Of a DNA stretch of 14,771 nucleotides, positions 7,877 to 14,771 are shown in pieces. The notes under the pieces were generated by a model. It was not told the DNA's origin. It made no database searches and saw nothing but the letters and a program-made list of their open reading frames with translations. The position numbers and the translations under genes are program-made. Where the stretch lies: assembly GCA_049317465.1 (NCBI GenBank), contig JBMOIF010000056.1, forward strand, positions 1-14,771, given 5' to 3'. Source of the stretch: CAIQIA01 sp049317465. Lineage in GTDB: Bacteria > Cyanobacteriota > Cyanobacteriia > PCC-6307 > Cyanobiaceae. Every line of letters starts with the position of its first letter. Position 1 is the first letter of the stretch.

Positions 7877-9190
7877 ATGGAACGGCTGCCCCTGGCCTGG
7901 CGGGACCCCTGGACCCTGGCCCTGGCCCTGGCCGAAGACCAGGGCCGCGAAGGGCTGGTGCTGCTCGAGGGCGACGACAGTCCCCTGGGGGATGGCGGCG
8001 TGCTGGCGGTGGCGCCCCTGGAGGTGCTGTGCTGCCGCGGCCGGCCCCAGGACGCCGACGCCGGCGACCCCTTCGCGGCACTGGACCAGGCGGTGGCCCG
8101 GGCGGCAGCGGTGGGGGGCCACTGGCTGGGCTGGCTGGGCTACGAGGCCGGAGCCTGGGTGGAACCCGGTGACCACTGGCCCGCCAGCGACATGGCCGTG
8201 CTCTGGGCCGTGCGCCACGACCCGCTGCTGCACTTCCGCCGCTCATCGCGACAGCTGTGGCTCGAGGGCCACGACGGCGACCGGCTGCGGCGGCTGGCCT
8301 CGCGCATCGAACGGCTGCTGCCCGACCCGGTGAAGGCCCCGCCCTGGCCGGGCCTGGCCGTCGGGCGCTGGCACTGGCACACCCCACCGGAGCGCTACGC
8401 CGAGCAGGTGCGCACCCTGCAGGAGTGGATCGCCGCCGGCGATCTCTTCCAGGCCAACCTCACCGCCTGCTGCGAGGCCCTGCTGCCAGCGCCCGCCGAC
8501 CCGCTGGCCCTCTACGGACGCCTGCGGCGCCACTGCCCGGCGCCCTTCGCCGGCCTGGCCCTGGGCCCGGAGGGAGAGGCGGTGCTGTCGGCCTCGCCGG
8601 AGCGGTTCCTCAGGCTGCAGCCGGACGGTGGCATCGAGACCCGGCCGATCAAGGGCACCCGGCCGCGCCACCGCGACCCCGACAGAGACGCCGCCAGCGC
8701 CGCCGCCCTGGTCTGCGACCCCAAGGACCGTGCCGAGAACGTGATGATCGTCGACCTGCTGCGCAATGACCTGGGCCGCGTCTGCCGACCCGGCTCGATC
8801 GATGTGCCGCAGCTGCTGGGGCTGGAGAGCTACGCGCAGGTGCACCACCTCACCTCGGTGGTGACCGGCCGGCTGCGCCCGGGGCTGGGGGTGGTGGACC
8901 TGCTGCGGGCCTGCTGGCCGGGGGGATCGATCAGCGGCGCCCCCAAGGTCCGGGCCTGTCAGCGGCTGGCCTCCCTCGAACCGGTGCCCCGCGGGCCCTA
9001 CTGCGGCTCGCTGTTCCGGCTGGGGGCCGACGGGAGCTTCGACAGCAGCATCCTCATCCGCAGCGTGCTGCAGCGGGGCCGACGCCTGCGCCTGCATGGT
9101 GGAGGCGGCATCGTCGCCGACTCCGACCCGGCCCTGGAGGCCGCCGAGCTGGGCTGGAAGGTGCGACCGATCCTGGAGGCTCTGGCCTGA
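7877..9190 (+). CDS. pabB: Aminodeoxychorismate synthase component I
   Basis: Converts chorismate, with ammonia from a glutaminase partner (PabA/TrpG), to 4-amino-4-deoxychorismate for folate synthesis. The chorismate-binding domain fills the C-terminal half of 437 residues: SASPERFL, then PIKGT with K259, DPKDRAENVMIVDLLRNDLGR, and PGGSISGAPK. The Lys in PIKGT distinguishes PabB from anthranilate synthase TrpE, which has PIAGT. The ATG at 7877 is chosen because it sits 1 nt after the queC stop; the frame is open upstream to 7631 but that part overlaps queC and shows no homology. No PabA domain is fused, so the glutaminase subunit must be encoded elsewhere. The pabC start follows 4 nt after the stop. 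Confidence 0.95.
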   Translation: MERLPLAWRDPWTLALALAEDQGREGLVLLEGDDSPLGDGGVLAVAPLEVLCCRGRPQDADAGDPFAALDQAVARAAAVGGHWLGWLGYEAGAWVEPGDHWPASDMAVLWAVRHDPLLHFRRSSRQLWLEGHDGDRLRRLASRIERLLPDPVKAPPWPGLAVGRWHWHTPPERYAEQVRTLQEWIAAGDLFQANLTACCEALLPAPADPLALYGRLRRHCPAPFAGLALGPEGEAVLSASPERFLRLQPDGGIETRPIKGTRPRHRDPDRDAASAAALVCDPKDRAENVMIVDLLRNDLGRVCRPGSIDVPQLLGLESYAQVHHLTSVVTGRLRPGLGVVDLLRACWPGGSISGAPKVRACQRLASLEPVPRGPYCGSLFRLGADGSFDSSILIRSVLQRGRRLRLHGGGGIVADSDPALEAAELGWKVRPILEALA

Positions 9191-9194
9191 GGCC

Positions 9195-9992
9195 ATGGGC
9201 GGAGCCATCGCCTGGATCGACGGTCAGTGGGGGGCCCCCGACGCCCTCACCCTGCCCCTGGATGACCGGGGGCTCAGCCTGGGGGACGGGGTCTTCGAAA
9301 CGGTGCTGCTGCGCGACGGCTCCCCCCGCGCCCTCGCCGACCATCTGCAGCGCTGGCAGGCCGGAGCCCGGCTTCTGCTGCTGCCACCGCCGCCGAGCGG
9401 CCGGGAGCTGCTGCCCCTGATCGGGGAGGCCGTGGACCGCAGCGGGCTGACGGCAGGGGCCCTGCGCCTCAACTGGAGTGCCGGCGGCGGCGGCCGGGGC
9501 CTCGACCGGCCGGCCCCCTGTGGAGGACGCTTCTGGTTCAGCCTGCATCCCCACCTCCCCACGCACCGACCGCTGCGGGTGGTGGTGAGTCGGCAGCTGC
9601 GGCGGCTGGCCGGCGATCCCCTGGGCGGCTGCAAGACCCTCGCCTACACCCACGCCGTGCTGGCGCGACTGGAAGCCCGCCAGCGCGGCGCCGACGACGC
9701 CCTGCTGCGCAGCAGCGACGGCAGCCTCTGCTGCGGCAGCAGCGCCAACCTGCTGCTGGCCGATCCAGCCGGCGGCTGGCTGACGCCAGCCCTGGCGAGC
9801 GGCTGCCTGCCCGGCATCATGCGCGGCCGGAGCCTGGCCCTGGGGCTGGCCCGCGAGGCCGTGCTGCCGTCCGAGCTGCCCGCCGACAGGCCGGCCCTGC
9901 TGCTGAACAGCCTCGACTGCCGGCCGTTGCAGCCAAGCGGCAGTGAACAGGCCCGGGAGCTGTTCGAGCAGCTGCTGGCCGCCGGGCCCTGA
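9195..9992 (+). CDS. pabC: Class IV PLP enzyme, probable aminodeoxychorismate lyase
   Basis: Most likely cleaves aminodeoxychorismate to p-aminobenzoate and pyruvate, completing the pathway begun by PabB immediately upstream. The 265 residues show the fold-type IV pattern: the start WIDGQW, DRGLSLGDGVFET (about 27-39), the PLP lysine K147 in GGCKTLAYTHAVLA, and the phosphate-loop segment LTPAL-x2-GCLPGIMRG. The position that in IlvE and PabC is a Glu contacting the PLP ring nitrogen appears to be Cys (SLCCGSSANLL). Start ATG at 9195 fits the DGQW start; the frame is open upstream into pabB but without homology. By sequence alone it could be another class IV aminotransferase (D-amino acid or branched-chain); the pabB context favours PabC. 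Confidence 0.85.
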   Translation: MGGAIAWIDGQWGAPDALTLPLDDRGLSLGDGVFETVLLRDGSPRALADHLQRWQAGARLLLLPPPPSGRELLPLIGEAVDRSGLTAGALRLNWSAGGGGRGLDRPAPCGGRFWFSLHPHLPTHRPLRVVVSRQLRRLAGDPLGGCKTLAYTHAVLARLEARQRGADDALLRSSDGSLCCGSSANLLLADPAGGWLTPALASGCLPGIMRGRSLALGLAREAVLPSELPADRPALLLNSLDCRPLQPSGSEQARELFEQLLAAGP

Positions 9993-9999
9993 CGGCCCG
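9983..9999 (+). terminator. Weak hairpin at the pabC stop codon
   Basis: CGGGCC (9983-9988) and GGCCCG (9994-9999) form a 6-bp GC stem with a 5-nt loop that contains the pabC stop codon. No T-run follows; the next stretch is A-rich. It could slow transcription or stabilise the mRNA end, but it is not a classical intrinsic terminator. Confidence 0.25.
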
Positions 10000-10123
10000 C
10001 GAAGGCCTAGCGAAAGAAAAACGAAAGTTCCAGGTTCGATCCTGATTTCGTGACCTTCGCCACCAACGCCCTGGCGCCCCCGTGGCTTCATGGCTTTACC
10101 CCCTTGTCCTTCGCTGGCGTCCG
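10000..10123 (+). promoter_or_regulatory. Spacer before the DUF1830 gene with a spaced CGAAAG repeat
   Basis: This 124-bp spacer is less GC-rich than its surroundings. CGAAAG occurs at 10011-10016 and 10022-10027, 11 bp apart (about one helical turn), within an A-rich run. It is a reasonable place for a promoter or operator for the DUF1830 gene, but I cannot place firm -35/-10 boxes and see no NtcA-type GTA-N8-TAC site. GTG at 10082 is an alternative upstream start of the following gene. Confidence 0.25.
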
Positions 10124-10375
10124 ATGGCTTCCAATCCCTGCACTTACCGCAACAGCCAGGACCGCATGGTGATCATGCGCTGCTTCGGCGCCGAGCAGTT
10201 CTATCTCGAGCGGGTGGTGTTTCCCTTCGAGATTCTCAGTTTCAGCGCCCCCGCGGACGCCGAGATCGAGATCTGGACCCATGGCCTGGGCGGGCCTGAA
10301 CTGCTCGAGACCCTGCCGGTCAGCGAGCTGACCAGCGAGGGGCAGGAGCTGGACCGGGTGGCGGTGCCGGCCTGA
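10124..10375 (+). CDS. DUF1830 family protein
   Basis: A small protein of 83 residues with the layout of DUF1830, a cyanobacterial family of unknown function: an N-terminal Cys-Tyr type motif (CTYRN, residues 6-10), a central YLERVVFPFE segment, then SAPADAEIEIWT. It has no signal peptide, membrane segment or recognised catalytic motif, so it is likely a soluble cytoplasmic protein. ATG 10124 is preferred over GTG 10082 because the family begins close to the CTY motif. It follows pabC by 131 bp and is convergent with urtE, the two stops being separated by 3 bp, so the transcripts must overlap unless one is processed. The family assignment is from recalled motif similarity; no function is claimed. 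Confidence 0.75.
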   Translation: MASNPCTYRNSQDRMVIMRCFGAEQFYLERVVFPFEILSFSAPADAEIEIWTHGLGGPELLETLPVSELTSEGQELDRVAVPA

Positions 10376-10378
10376 GGG

Positions 10379-11110
10379 TCACACGCTCAGGAACCGGTGC
10401 AGGGTCTCCTGACTGAGCTGCGTGGTGGCCCCACTGGCCACCACACCCCCCTTCTGCATGGCGTAGTACCAGTCGGACTGGCGCACGAAGCTGGCATGGT
10501 GTTCCACCAGCAGCACTCCGATGCCGGTCTCGCGCAGGATGCGGGCCACGGCCCTCTGGATGTCGAGCACCACCGACGGCTGGATGCCTTCGGTGGGTTC
10601 ATCGAGCAGCAGCAGTCGGGGCTGACCCAGCAGCGCCCGGGCGATGGCCAGCTGCTGCTGCTGGCCGCCTGAAAGATCCCCCCCGCGACGGTTGAGGAAG
10701 CGCTCGAGAATCGGGAACAGTTCGAAGACCAGCGGATCGATGTGCCGGTGGCGGCGGATGCCACCCTCGCGGGCCTCCAGTCCCAGCAGCAGGTTTTCGC
10801 GCACCGTCAACTGGGGGATGATCTCGCGGCCCTGGGGCACATAGCCGATGCCACCCCGGGCCCGCTCGTGGGGGGCCTGGGCCGACAGATCGCGGCCGTC
10901 GAGATGAATGCTGCCGCTGCGCTGGCGCAGCAGACCGATGATCGTCTTGAGCAGCGTCGTCTTGCCGACGCCGTTGAGCCCGATCAGGCAGGCCATCTGG
11001 CCGGGTCTCACGCTGATGTCCACATCCCGGAGGATGTGACTCTCGCCGTAGTACACGTTGAGACCACGAACGGCGAGAAGCTCCTGGTCGTCGATGGGCG
11101 TCATGGTCAT
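10379..11110 (-). CDS. urtE: Urea ABC transporter ATP-binding protein UrtE
   Basis: One of two cytoplasmic ATPases driving urea uptake through UrtBC. The 243 residues contain Walker A GLNGVGKT (44-51, K50), the Q-loop region GYVPQGR, ABC signature LSGGQQQQ, Walker B LLLLDEP, and the switch His in LLVEHH. It is LivF-like in type; the operon with urtA-D identifies it as UrtE rather than an amino-acid LivF. Its ATG overlaps the urtD stop (ATGA, 11107-11110). Unlike urtB, urtC and urtD it has no GGAGG in front, so its translation probably depends on coupling to urtD. It is the last gene of the operon, ending 3 bp from the convergent DUF1830 gene, with no terminator hairpin between them. Confidence 0.95.
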   Translation of the reverse strand: MTMTPIDDQELLAVRGLNVYYGESHILRDVDISVRPGQMACLIGLNGVGKTTLLKTIIGLLRQRSGSIHLDGRDLSAQAPHERARGGIGYVPQGREIIPQLTVRENLLLGLEAREGGIRRHRHIDPLVFELFPILERFLNRRGGDLSGGQQQQLAIARALLGQPRLLLLDEPTEGIQPSVVLDIQRAVARILRETGIGVLLVEHHASFVRQSDWYYAMQKGGVVASGATTQLSQETLHRFLSV

Positions 11111-11862
11111 GGCTGGGTCTGGTGGTCGTCGTCGACGCCGAGATACACCTCGATCACCCGCTGATCCTTCTGGACCGTGTCCATGCTGCCCTCGCAGAGC
11201 ACATGGCCCTCGTGCAGCACGGTGACGGGGCTGTCGAGATTGCGGATGAACTCCATGTCGTGCTCGATCACGATCACGGTGTGGTCACCGGCGAGGCTGC
11301 GCAGCAGCTGACCGGTGCGGTCGGTCTCCTCGTCCGACAGGCCGGCGACGGGTTCATCCACCAGCAGCAGGTCGGGATCCTGGGCCAGCAGCATGGCGAT
11401 CTCGAGCCATTGCTTCTGGCCGTGGGCCAGGCCGCCGGCCAGCTGCTGCGCCTGGGGGTCGAGCCCCACCACCCGCAGCAGGTGCTGCACCCGGTCCTGG
11501 GCCGAACCGTCGAGTCGGCCAAAGAGGAGGGCAAAGGGTGAACGGCGGCTCACCGCCAGCTCAAGGTTGCGACGCACGCTCAGGTTCTCGTACACCCGCG
11601 GTGTCTGGAACTTGCGGCCGATGCCGAGGCGGGCGATGCGATGTTCGCTGGTGCCCACCAGGGAGCTGCCCCGGAACAACACCTCGCCGGCTGTGGGACG
11701 CACCTTGCCGGTGATGACATCGAGGAAGGTGGTCTTGCCGGCACCGTTGGGTCCGATCACCGCCCTCAGTTCTCCGGGCTGGAGGCTGAGGTTGAGATCG
11801 TTGAGGGCGCGGAAACCGTCGAAGCTGACGGTCACCCCCCGCAGTTCAAGCAGGGCGGTCAT
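11107..11862 (-). CDS. urtD: Urea ABC transporter ATP-binding protein UrtD
   Basis: The second ATPase of the urea importer, LivG-like. Of 251 residues, Walker A is GPNGAGKT (37-44, K43). The signature is the variant LAHGQKQWLEIAMLL, typical of UrtD-type ATPases, where the usual LSGGQ is replaced by L-x-HGQ. Walker B is LLLVDEP, followed by VIVIEHDMEFI with the switch His. The C-terminal stretch LCEGSMDTVQKDQRVIEVYLGV is the usual end for the family. Its ATG overlaps the urtC stop by 4 nt, and a good ribosome-binding site, GGAGG (plus-strand cctcc at 11869-11873), sits 6 nt upstream of the start. Confidence 0.96.
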   Translation of the reverse strand: MTALLELRGVTVSFDGFRALNDLNLSLQPGELRAVIGPNGAGKTTFLDVITGKVRPTAGEVLFRGSSLVGTSEHRIARLGIGRKFQTPRVYENLSVRRNLELAVSRRSPFALLFGRLDGSAQDRVQHLLRVVGLDPQAQQLAGGLAHGQKQWLEIAMLLAQDPDLLLVDEPVAGLSDEETDRTGQLLRSLAGDHTVIVIEHDMEFIRNLDSPVTVLHEGHVLCEGSMDTVQKDQRVIEVYLGVDDDHQTQP

Positions 11863-13019
11863 GGCTCACCTCCAGGACGGTGGGACAGGAGGCTGGACTT
11901 CTCGGCCTGCACCGCCGGATCGAGATCAAGACCCGGATAGGTGCTGGCCCGCGGCGCCCGGCCCAGCATCGCCAGCAGCTGCTGCAGCCCGCCCTGGCGC
12001 CACCAGCCCACCAGTCCGTCGGGCAGGCCCGTGACGACCAGCAGGAAGAGCGCCCCCTGCACGAACAGCCAGGTCTCGGGCAGCTGTTCGCTGATCAGGC
12101 TCTTGGCGTAGTTGATCAGCACCGCACCGAGCACCGCACCGATGAGGGTGCCGCGGCCACCCACCGCCACCCAGATCACCATCTCGATGGAGAAGGGGAC
12201 AGCCATGTACTGAGGGCTGACGATGCCCGACTGCACGGTGTAGAGCGCCCCACTGATGCCGGCGAGGGCACCGGCGACGGTGAACACCAGGGTCTTGTAG
12301 GCGGTGGGGTTGTAGCCGGTGAAGCGCATGCGGGGCTCGTCATCACGGATGGCCACCAGCGCATCACCGAACCGGCCCCGGGTGAGCCAGCGGCAGAGCA
12401 GCCAGGCCGCCACCACCAGCAGCACCGTGAGCCAGAAGAGGTTGCGCTGCATGGCATCGGAACCGACCAGCTCACCGAAGAAGCGGGCGGTGTCGGTCTT
12501 GAGGCCATTGGTGCCGTTGATCAGCCGCTGCTGGCCGTTGAAGAAGTTGAAGAACACCAACAGCGCCGCCTGGGTGAGGATCGAGAAATAGACCCCCTTG
12601 ATGCGGTTGCGGAACACCAGATAGCCCAGCAGCCCCGCGACGAGCGCCGGGATGGTCCAGAGGGCGATCAGGGTGAACAGCGGCGACGCGAAGGGCTGCC
12701 AGAAGGCCGGCAGCTCCTTGACGCCGTAGAGCCCGAAGAATTCGGGCAGCTGCCCGGGCTCCAGGGAATTGAGCGACAGGTGCATGCCGATGGCATAACC
12801 ACCGAGGGCGAAGAAGATGCCCTGGCCCAGGCTGAGCAGTCCTGTGTAACCCCAGATCAGATCAACCCCCAGGGCCACGATGCCGAGGGAAAGAAAGCGC
12901 CCGAGCAGGTTGAGCCTGAACGGCGGCAGCACGGCCGGCAGGATGAGGCTGGCGGCGACGATCAGGGCCCAGGGGGCCCAGCGCCGCAGGGATCTGCCGG
13001 ATGAAGAGGAGGACGCCAT
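11859..13019 (-). CDS. urtC: Urea ABC transporter permease UrtC
   Basis: LivM-type inner-membrane permease subunit that pairs with UrtB to form the urea channel. It has 386 residues and many hydrophobic segments. The N-terminal tail (MASSSSSGRSLRRWAP) is polar and basic, then membrane segments begin at WALIVAASLILPAVL. Family-typical stretches are LSLGQGIFFALGGYAIGMHL, the cytoplasmic coupling-loop region FGDALVAIRDDEPRMRFTGYNP, GISGALY and VAVGGRGTLIGAVLGA. The start lies 3 nt after the urtB stop, and GGAGG at plus-strand 13028-13032 (inside urtB) is 8 nt before the ATG. The stop overlaps the urtD start. Confidence 0.95.
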   Translation of the reverse strand: MASSSSSGRSLRRWAPWALIVAASLILPAVLPPFRLNLLGRFLSLGIVALGVDLIWGYTGLLSLGQGIFFALGGYAIGMHLSLNSLEPGQLPEFFGLYGVKELPAFWQPFASPLFTLIALWTIPALVAGLLGYLVFRNRIKGVYFSILTQAALLVFFNFFNGQQRLINGTNGLKTDTARFFGELVGSDAMQRNLFWLTVLLVVAAWLLCRWLTRGRFGDALVAIRDDEPRMRFTGYNPTAYKTLVFTVAGALAGISGALYTVQSGIVSPQYMAVPFSIEMVIWVAVGGRGTLIGAVLGAVLINYAKSLISEQLPETWLFVQGALFLLVVTGLPDGLVGWWRQGGLQQLLAMLGRAPRASTYPGLDLDPAVQAEKSSLLSHRPGGEP

Positions 13020-13022
13020 GCC

Positions 13023-14180
13023 TCAGGCCTCCACCATGCGGCCCTTCTGCGGGAACAGACCCGCGGGACGGAATTGCAGGAACACCATGATGAGGATGAA
13101 AACCAGCACCTTCGCCATCGATGTGGTGGCAAAGAAGGCGATGGTGGAATTGAGTGCCGCCGGCATGGTGGGCCAGATCAGCAACAGCGATCCTGAGCCG
13201 ATCACATAATCGACGATGCCCAGAAGGAAGGCGGCGACCACGGTGCCCCAGAGCTTGCCCAGCCCTCCGAGCACCACGACCATGAAGGCAAGCACGATGT
13301 AGTTGCCGCCCAGGTTGGGTCCCACCGATCCGAGCAGGGTGACGGCGACGCCGGCGATGCCGGCCAGCCCCGAACCCACGAAGAAGGTGAGGGCATCCAC
13401 GGTCTCGGTGGGGATGCCGAGGCAACTGCTCATGGAACGGTTCTGGGTGACGGCACGGATGCGGATGCCCCAGGCGCTCTTCTGCAGGAACCAGTTGACC
13501 GCCACCAGGGCCAGGACGGTGAGGGCAAGGATGAACAACCGGGCGCTGGGCATCGTCACCCCAGCCAGGTCGACGGATCCGCGCAACCACTGGGGGGCGG
13601 TGACGTCGATGTTGCGGGCGCTGAACCAGGGCTGGTGCAGCAGACGCACAGAACCCAGGCCGCCGCCGACGATGACGCCGGCCGCCACGGCCACCACCCA
13701 GCTGCCGGCCCGCAGCAGCGGCGTCCAGGTCTGCCGCCACCAGGCGGCCGGCGTGAAACGGGGGGCCAGCAGACCCACCGCCACCGCCAGCAGCAGCCCG
13801 AGGAAGAAAGCGCTGGAGACCGAGCGCACGAACTGCTGCAGGATCAGGCTCACGCCCCAGGTGGCCAGCAGGGTTTCGAGGGGACGTCCATAGAGACGGC
13901 GGATGACCGTCTTCTCGAGCAACAGTCCCGCCAGGCCACTGACGAGAAAGGCGCTGGGTATCGCCAGCAGGATGTAAACGGGGAAAACTGCCTCCAGGGG
14001 GCCCTCCTTGAGCAGGTTCTGCACCACATAAGTGGTGTAGGCCCCCACCATCATCAGCTCGCCATGGGCCATGTTGATGACGCCCATGAGGCCGAAGACG
14101 ACGGCGAGACCGAGGGCCGCCAGCATCAGCACCGAGCCGATGGCCAGGCCGTTGAACAGGGTGTCCAGAAAAAGAGTCAT
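13023..14180 (-). CDS. urtB: Urea ABC transporter permease UrtB
   Basis: LivH-type inner-membrane permease. The chosen ATG at 14180 gives 385 residues starting MTLFLDTLFNGLAIGSVLML, the usual family N-terminus. An in-frame upstream ATG at 14300 is rejected because the extra 40 residues are Cys/Arg-rich, have no homology and run through the hairpin behind urtA. Recognisable stretches: FGLMGVINMAHGELMMVGAY in the second hydrophobic region, a coupling-loop region WGIRIRAVTQNRSMSSCLGI, and VVLGGLGKLWGTVVAA near the C-terminus. A middle section (about residues 165-235) contains an extra membrane-like span with a WFSARNIDV loop. A clear ribosome-binding site precedes it. Confidence 0.95.
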   Translation of the reverse strand: MTLFLDTLFNGLAIGSVLMLAALGLAVVFGLMGVINMAHGELMMVGAYTTYVVQNLLKEGPLEAVFPVYILLAIPSAFLVSGLAGLLLEKTVIRRLYGRPLETLLATWGVSLILQQFVRSVSSAFFLGLLLAVAVGLLAPRFTPAAWWRQTWTPLLRAGSWVVAVAAGVIVGGGLGSVRLLHQPWFSARNIDVTAPQWLRGSVDLAGVTMPSARLFILALTVLALVAVNWFLQKSAWGIRIRAVTQNRSMSSCLGIPTETVDALTFFVGSGLAGIAGVAVTLLGSVGPNLGGNYIVLAFMVVVLGGLGKLWGTVVAAFLLGIVDYVIGSGSLLLIWPTMPAALNSTIAFFATTSMAKVLVFILIMVFLQFRPAGLFPQKGRMVEA

Positions 14181-14188
14181 GAAGTCCG

Positions 14189-14193
14189 CCTCC
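14189..14193 (-). promoter_or_regulatory. Shine-Dalgarno site of urtB
   Basis: GGAGG on the minus strand (cctcc on plus), 8 nt from the urtB ATG at 14180. It decides the start against the longer in-frame ATG at 14300. urtC has the same GGAGG at the same 8-nt spacing. Confidence 0.75.
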
Positions 14194-14240
14194 GCGGGCG
14201 GCGACTGAGCGAGGGAACGAAAGGAACGGACCAGCGGCCG

Positions 14241-14271
14241 GCAACAGAAAAGGGGGGAGCAGTCTCCCCCC
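14241..14271 (-). terminator. Intrinsic terminator or attenuator between urtA and urtB
   Basis: Read on the minus strand: an 8-bp perfect stem GGGGGGAG / CTCCCCCC (plus positions 14264-14271 and 14252-14259) with a 4-nt loop, immediately followed by TTTTCTGTT (14243-14251). It begins 25 bp after the urtA stop and lies 60-70 bp before the urtB start. The position suits partial termination that yields more UrtA binding protein than membrane components. The plus strand has ten C residues in a row here (14266-14275). Confidence 0.75.
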
Positions 14272-14296
14272 CCCCTGCAGCGGGCCGAGCCGCAGA

Positions 14297-14771
14297 TCAC
14301 ATCTTGAACTTGCCGGCGTCGGGACGCTTCTGGGTCCAGTCGCAGGTGTAACCCTTGGTTTCGGGCACAAACTGGTTCCAGGCCACAGGCTTCACGAAGC
14401 CCTTGTTCTCGAGAATCTTGAACATGCCGTCCTTCTGCACCTCACCGATCAGCACGAGCTTCTCGATGTGATGGTTCGGCTGCACGGTCACCTTGCCCTC
14501 GGGAGCATCGAAGCTGACGCCAACCAGGGCCTCGCGCACTTTGTTGTCATCGACACTGTTGGCCTTCTCAGCACCCAGCTTCCAGAGGTAGACCATGTTG
14601 TAGGCGGCTTCGGCAGGATCGTTGGTGACCCGCTTGTCGCCGTACTTGGCCTTGAAGTCGGCGGTGAACTTCTTGGAGGCGGGGGTGTCGAGGCTCTGGA
14701 AGAAGTTCCAGGCGGCGTAGGTGCCTTCCAGGTACTCAGGACCAATGGCGGCGATCTCCTCTTCGGCGATC
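14297..14771 (-). CDS. urtA: Urea ABC transporter substrate-binding protein UrtA, C-terminal part
   Basis: Periplasmic or lipid-anchored urea-binding protein that delivers urea to UrtBC. The frame is open to the window edge, so the gene continues beyond 14771. The visible 157 residues are the C-terminal third of a family usually about 430 long. Family-typical stretches: AEEEIAAIGPEYLEGTYAAW at the edge, NFFQSLDTPASKKF, DPAEAAYNMVYLW, FDAPEGKVTVQPNHHIEK and the end GYTCDWTQKRPDAGKFKM. An internal ATG (14596) is not the start. As the first gene of the urt operon its promoter, where an NtcA site would be expected, is outside the window. A terminator-like hairpin follows the stop. Confidence 0.95.
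   Translation of the reverse strand, partial: IAEEEIAAIGPEYLEGTYAAWNFFQSLDTPASKKFTADFKAKYGDKRVTNDPAEAAYNMVYLWKLGAEKANSVDDNKVREALVGVSFDAPEGKVTVQPNHHIEKLVLIGEVQKDGMFKILENKGFVKPVAWNQFVPETKGYTCDWTQKRPDAGKFKM

Noticed and set aside
7877..9190. Anthranilate synthase component I (TrpE) as an alternative to PabB
   Set aside because: The motif reads PIKGT, with the Lys specific to PabB, not PIAGT, and a pabC-like gene follows directly.
11880..13004. 374-codon plus-strand frame opposite urtC
   Set aside because: Antisense to a clear permease gene, with a Glu/Gln/Gly-rich composition produced by the complement of hydrophobic codons.
14181..14300. 40-residue N-terminal extension of UrtB
   Set aside because: It crosses the terminator hairpin, lacks homology, and the ATG at 14180 has an ideal ribosome-binding site and a normal family N-terminus.
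12862..14370. 502-codon minus-strand frame overlapping urtB in another frame
   Set aside because: Pro/Arg/Gly-rich out-of-frame reading of urtB; the urtB frame itself has full family homology.

Overview
The window looks like chromosome from a GC-rich picocyanobacterium of the Synechococcus/Cyanobium type. The evidence is a cyanobacterial-style urea ABC transporter operon (urtABCDE), a DUF1830 protein (a family known essentially from cyanobacteria), a group-2 type sigma-70 factor, and RTX repeat modules of a kind common in cyanobacteria. There is no rRNA, no recognisable tRNA, no CRISPR array and no insertion sequence. Gene density is very high and coupling is tight.

Layout. 1-536 is the 3' end of aspS (plus strand). 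537-678 is a short spacer holding four 15-bp tandem repeats. 679-1620 encodes a sigma-70 factor with an unusual start, and 1705-2190 a Dps mini-ferritin. 2227-4454 is a translationally coupled pair, pyrG (CTP synthase) and queE (7-deazaguanine synthesis). 4512-6551 encodes a large modular RTX-type protein with three copies of a 168-residue period. Convergent to it, 6573-7109 (minus) encodes an ecotin-family periplasmic serine-protease inhibitor with Arg-Arg at the reactive site. From 7180 the plus strand carries a tight run queC-pabB-pabC (7-deazaguanine and p-aminobenzoate synthesis), then a DUF1830 gene (10124-10375). From 10379 to the end the minus strand carries urtE, urtD, urtC, urtB and the 3' end of urtA, with an intrinsic terminator-like hairpin between urtA and urtB.

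How the genes work together. QueE and QueC catalyse successive steps to preQ0, the precursor of queuosine in tRNA. PabB and PabC make p-aminobenzoate for folate. UrtABCDE imports urea, a nitrogen source usually regulated by NtcA in cyanobacteria; the promoter upstream of urtA lies outside the window. The sigma factor and Dps suggest a stress or regulatory island next to pyrG.

The most notable part is the RTX/ecotin pair lying between queE and queC. It looks like an accessory cassette in a housekeeping neighbourhood and may encode two envelope or secreted proteins. I see no sign of a wholly new system. The best leads are the ecotin with a dibasic reactive site, the Cys-containing three-unit RTX protein, a PabC-like enzyme lacking the usual cofactor-binding Glu, and the urtA-urtB attenuator.
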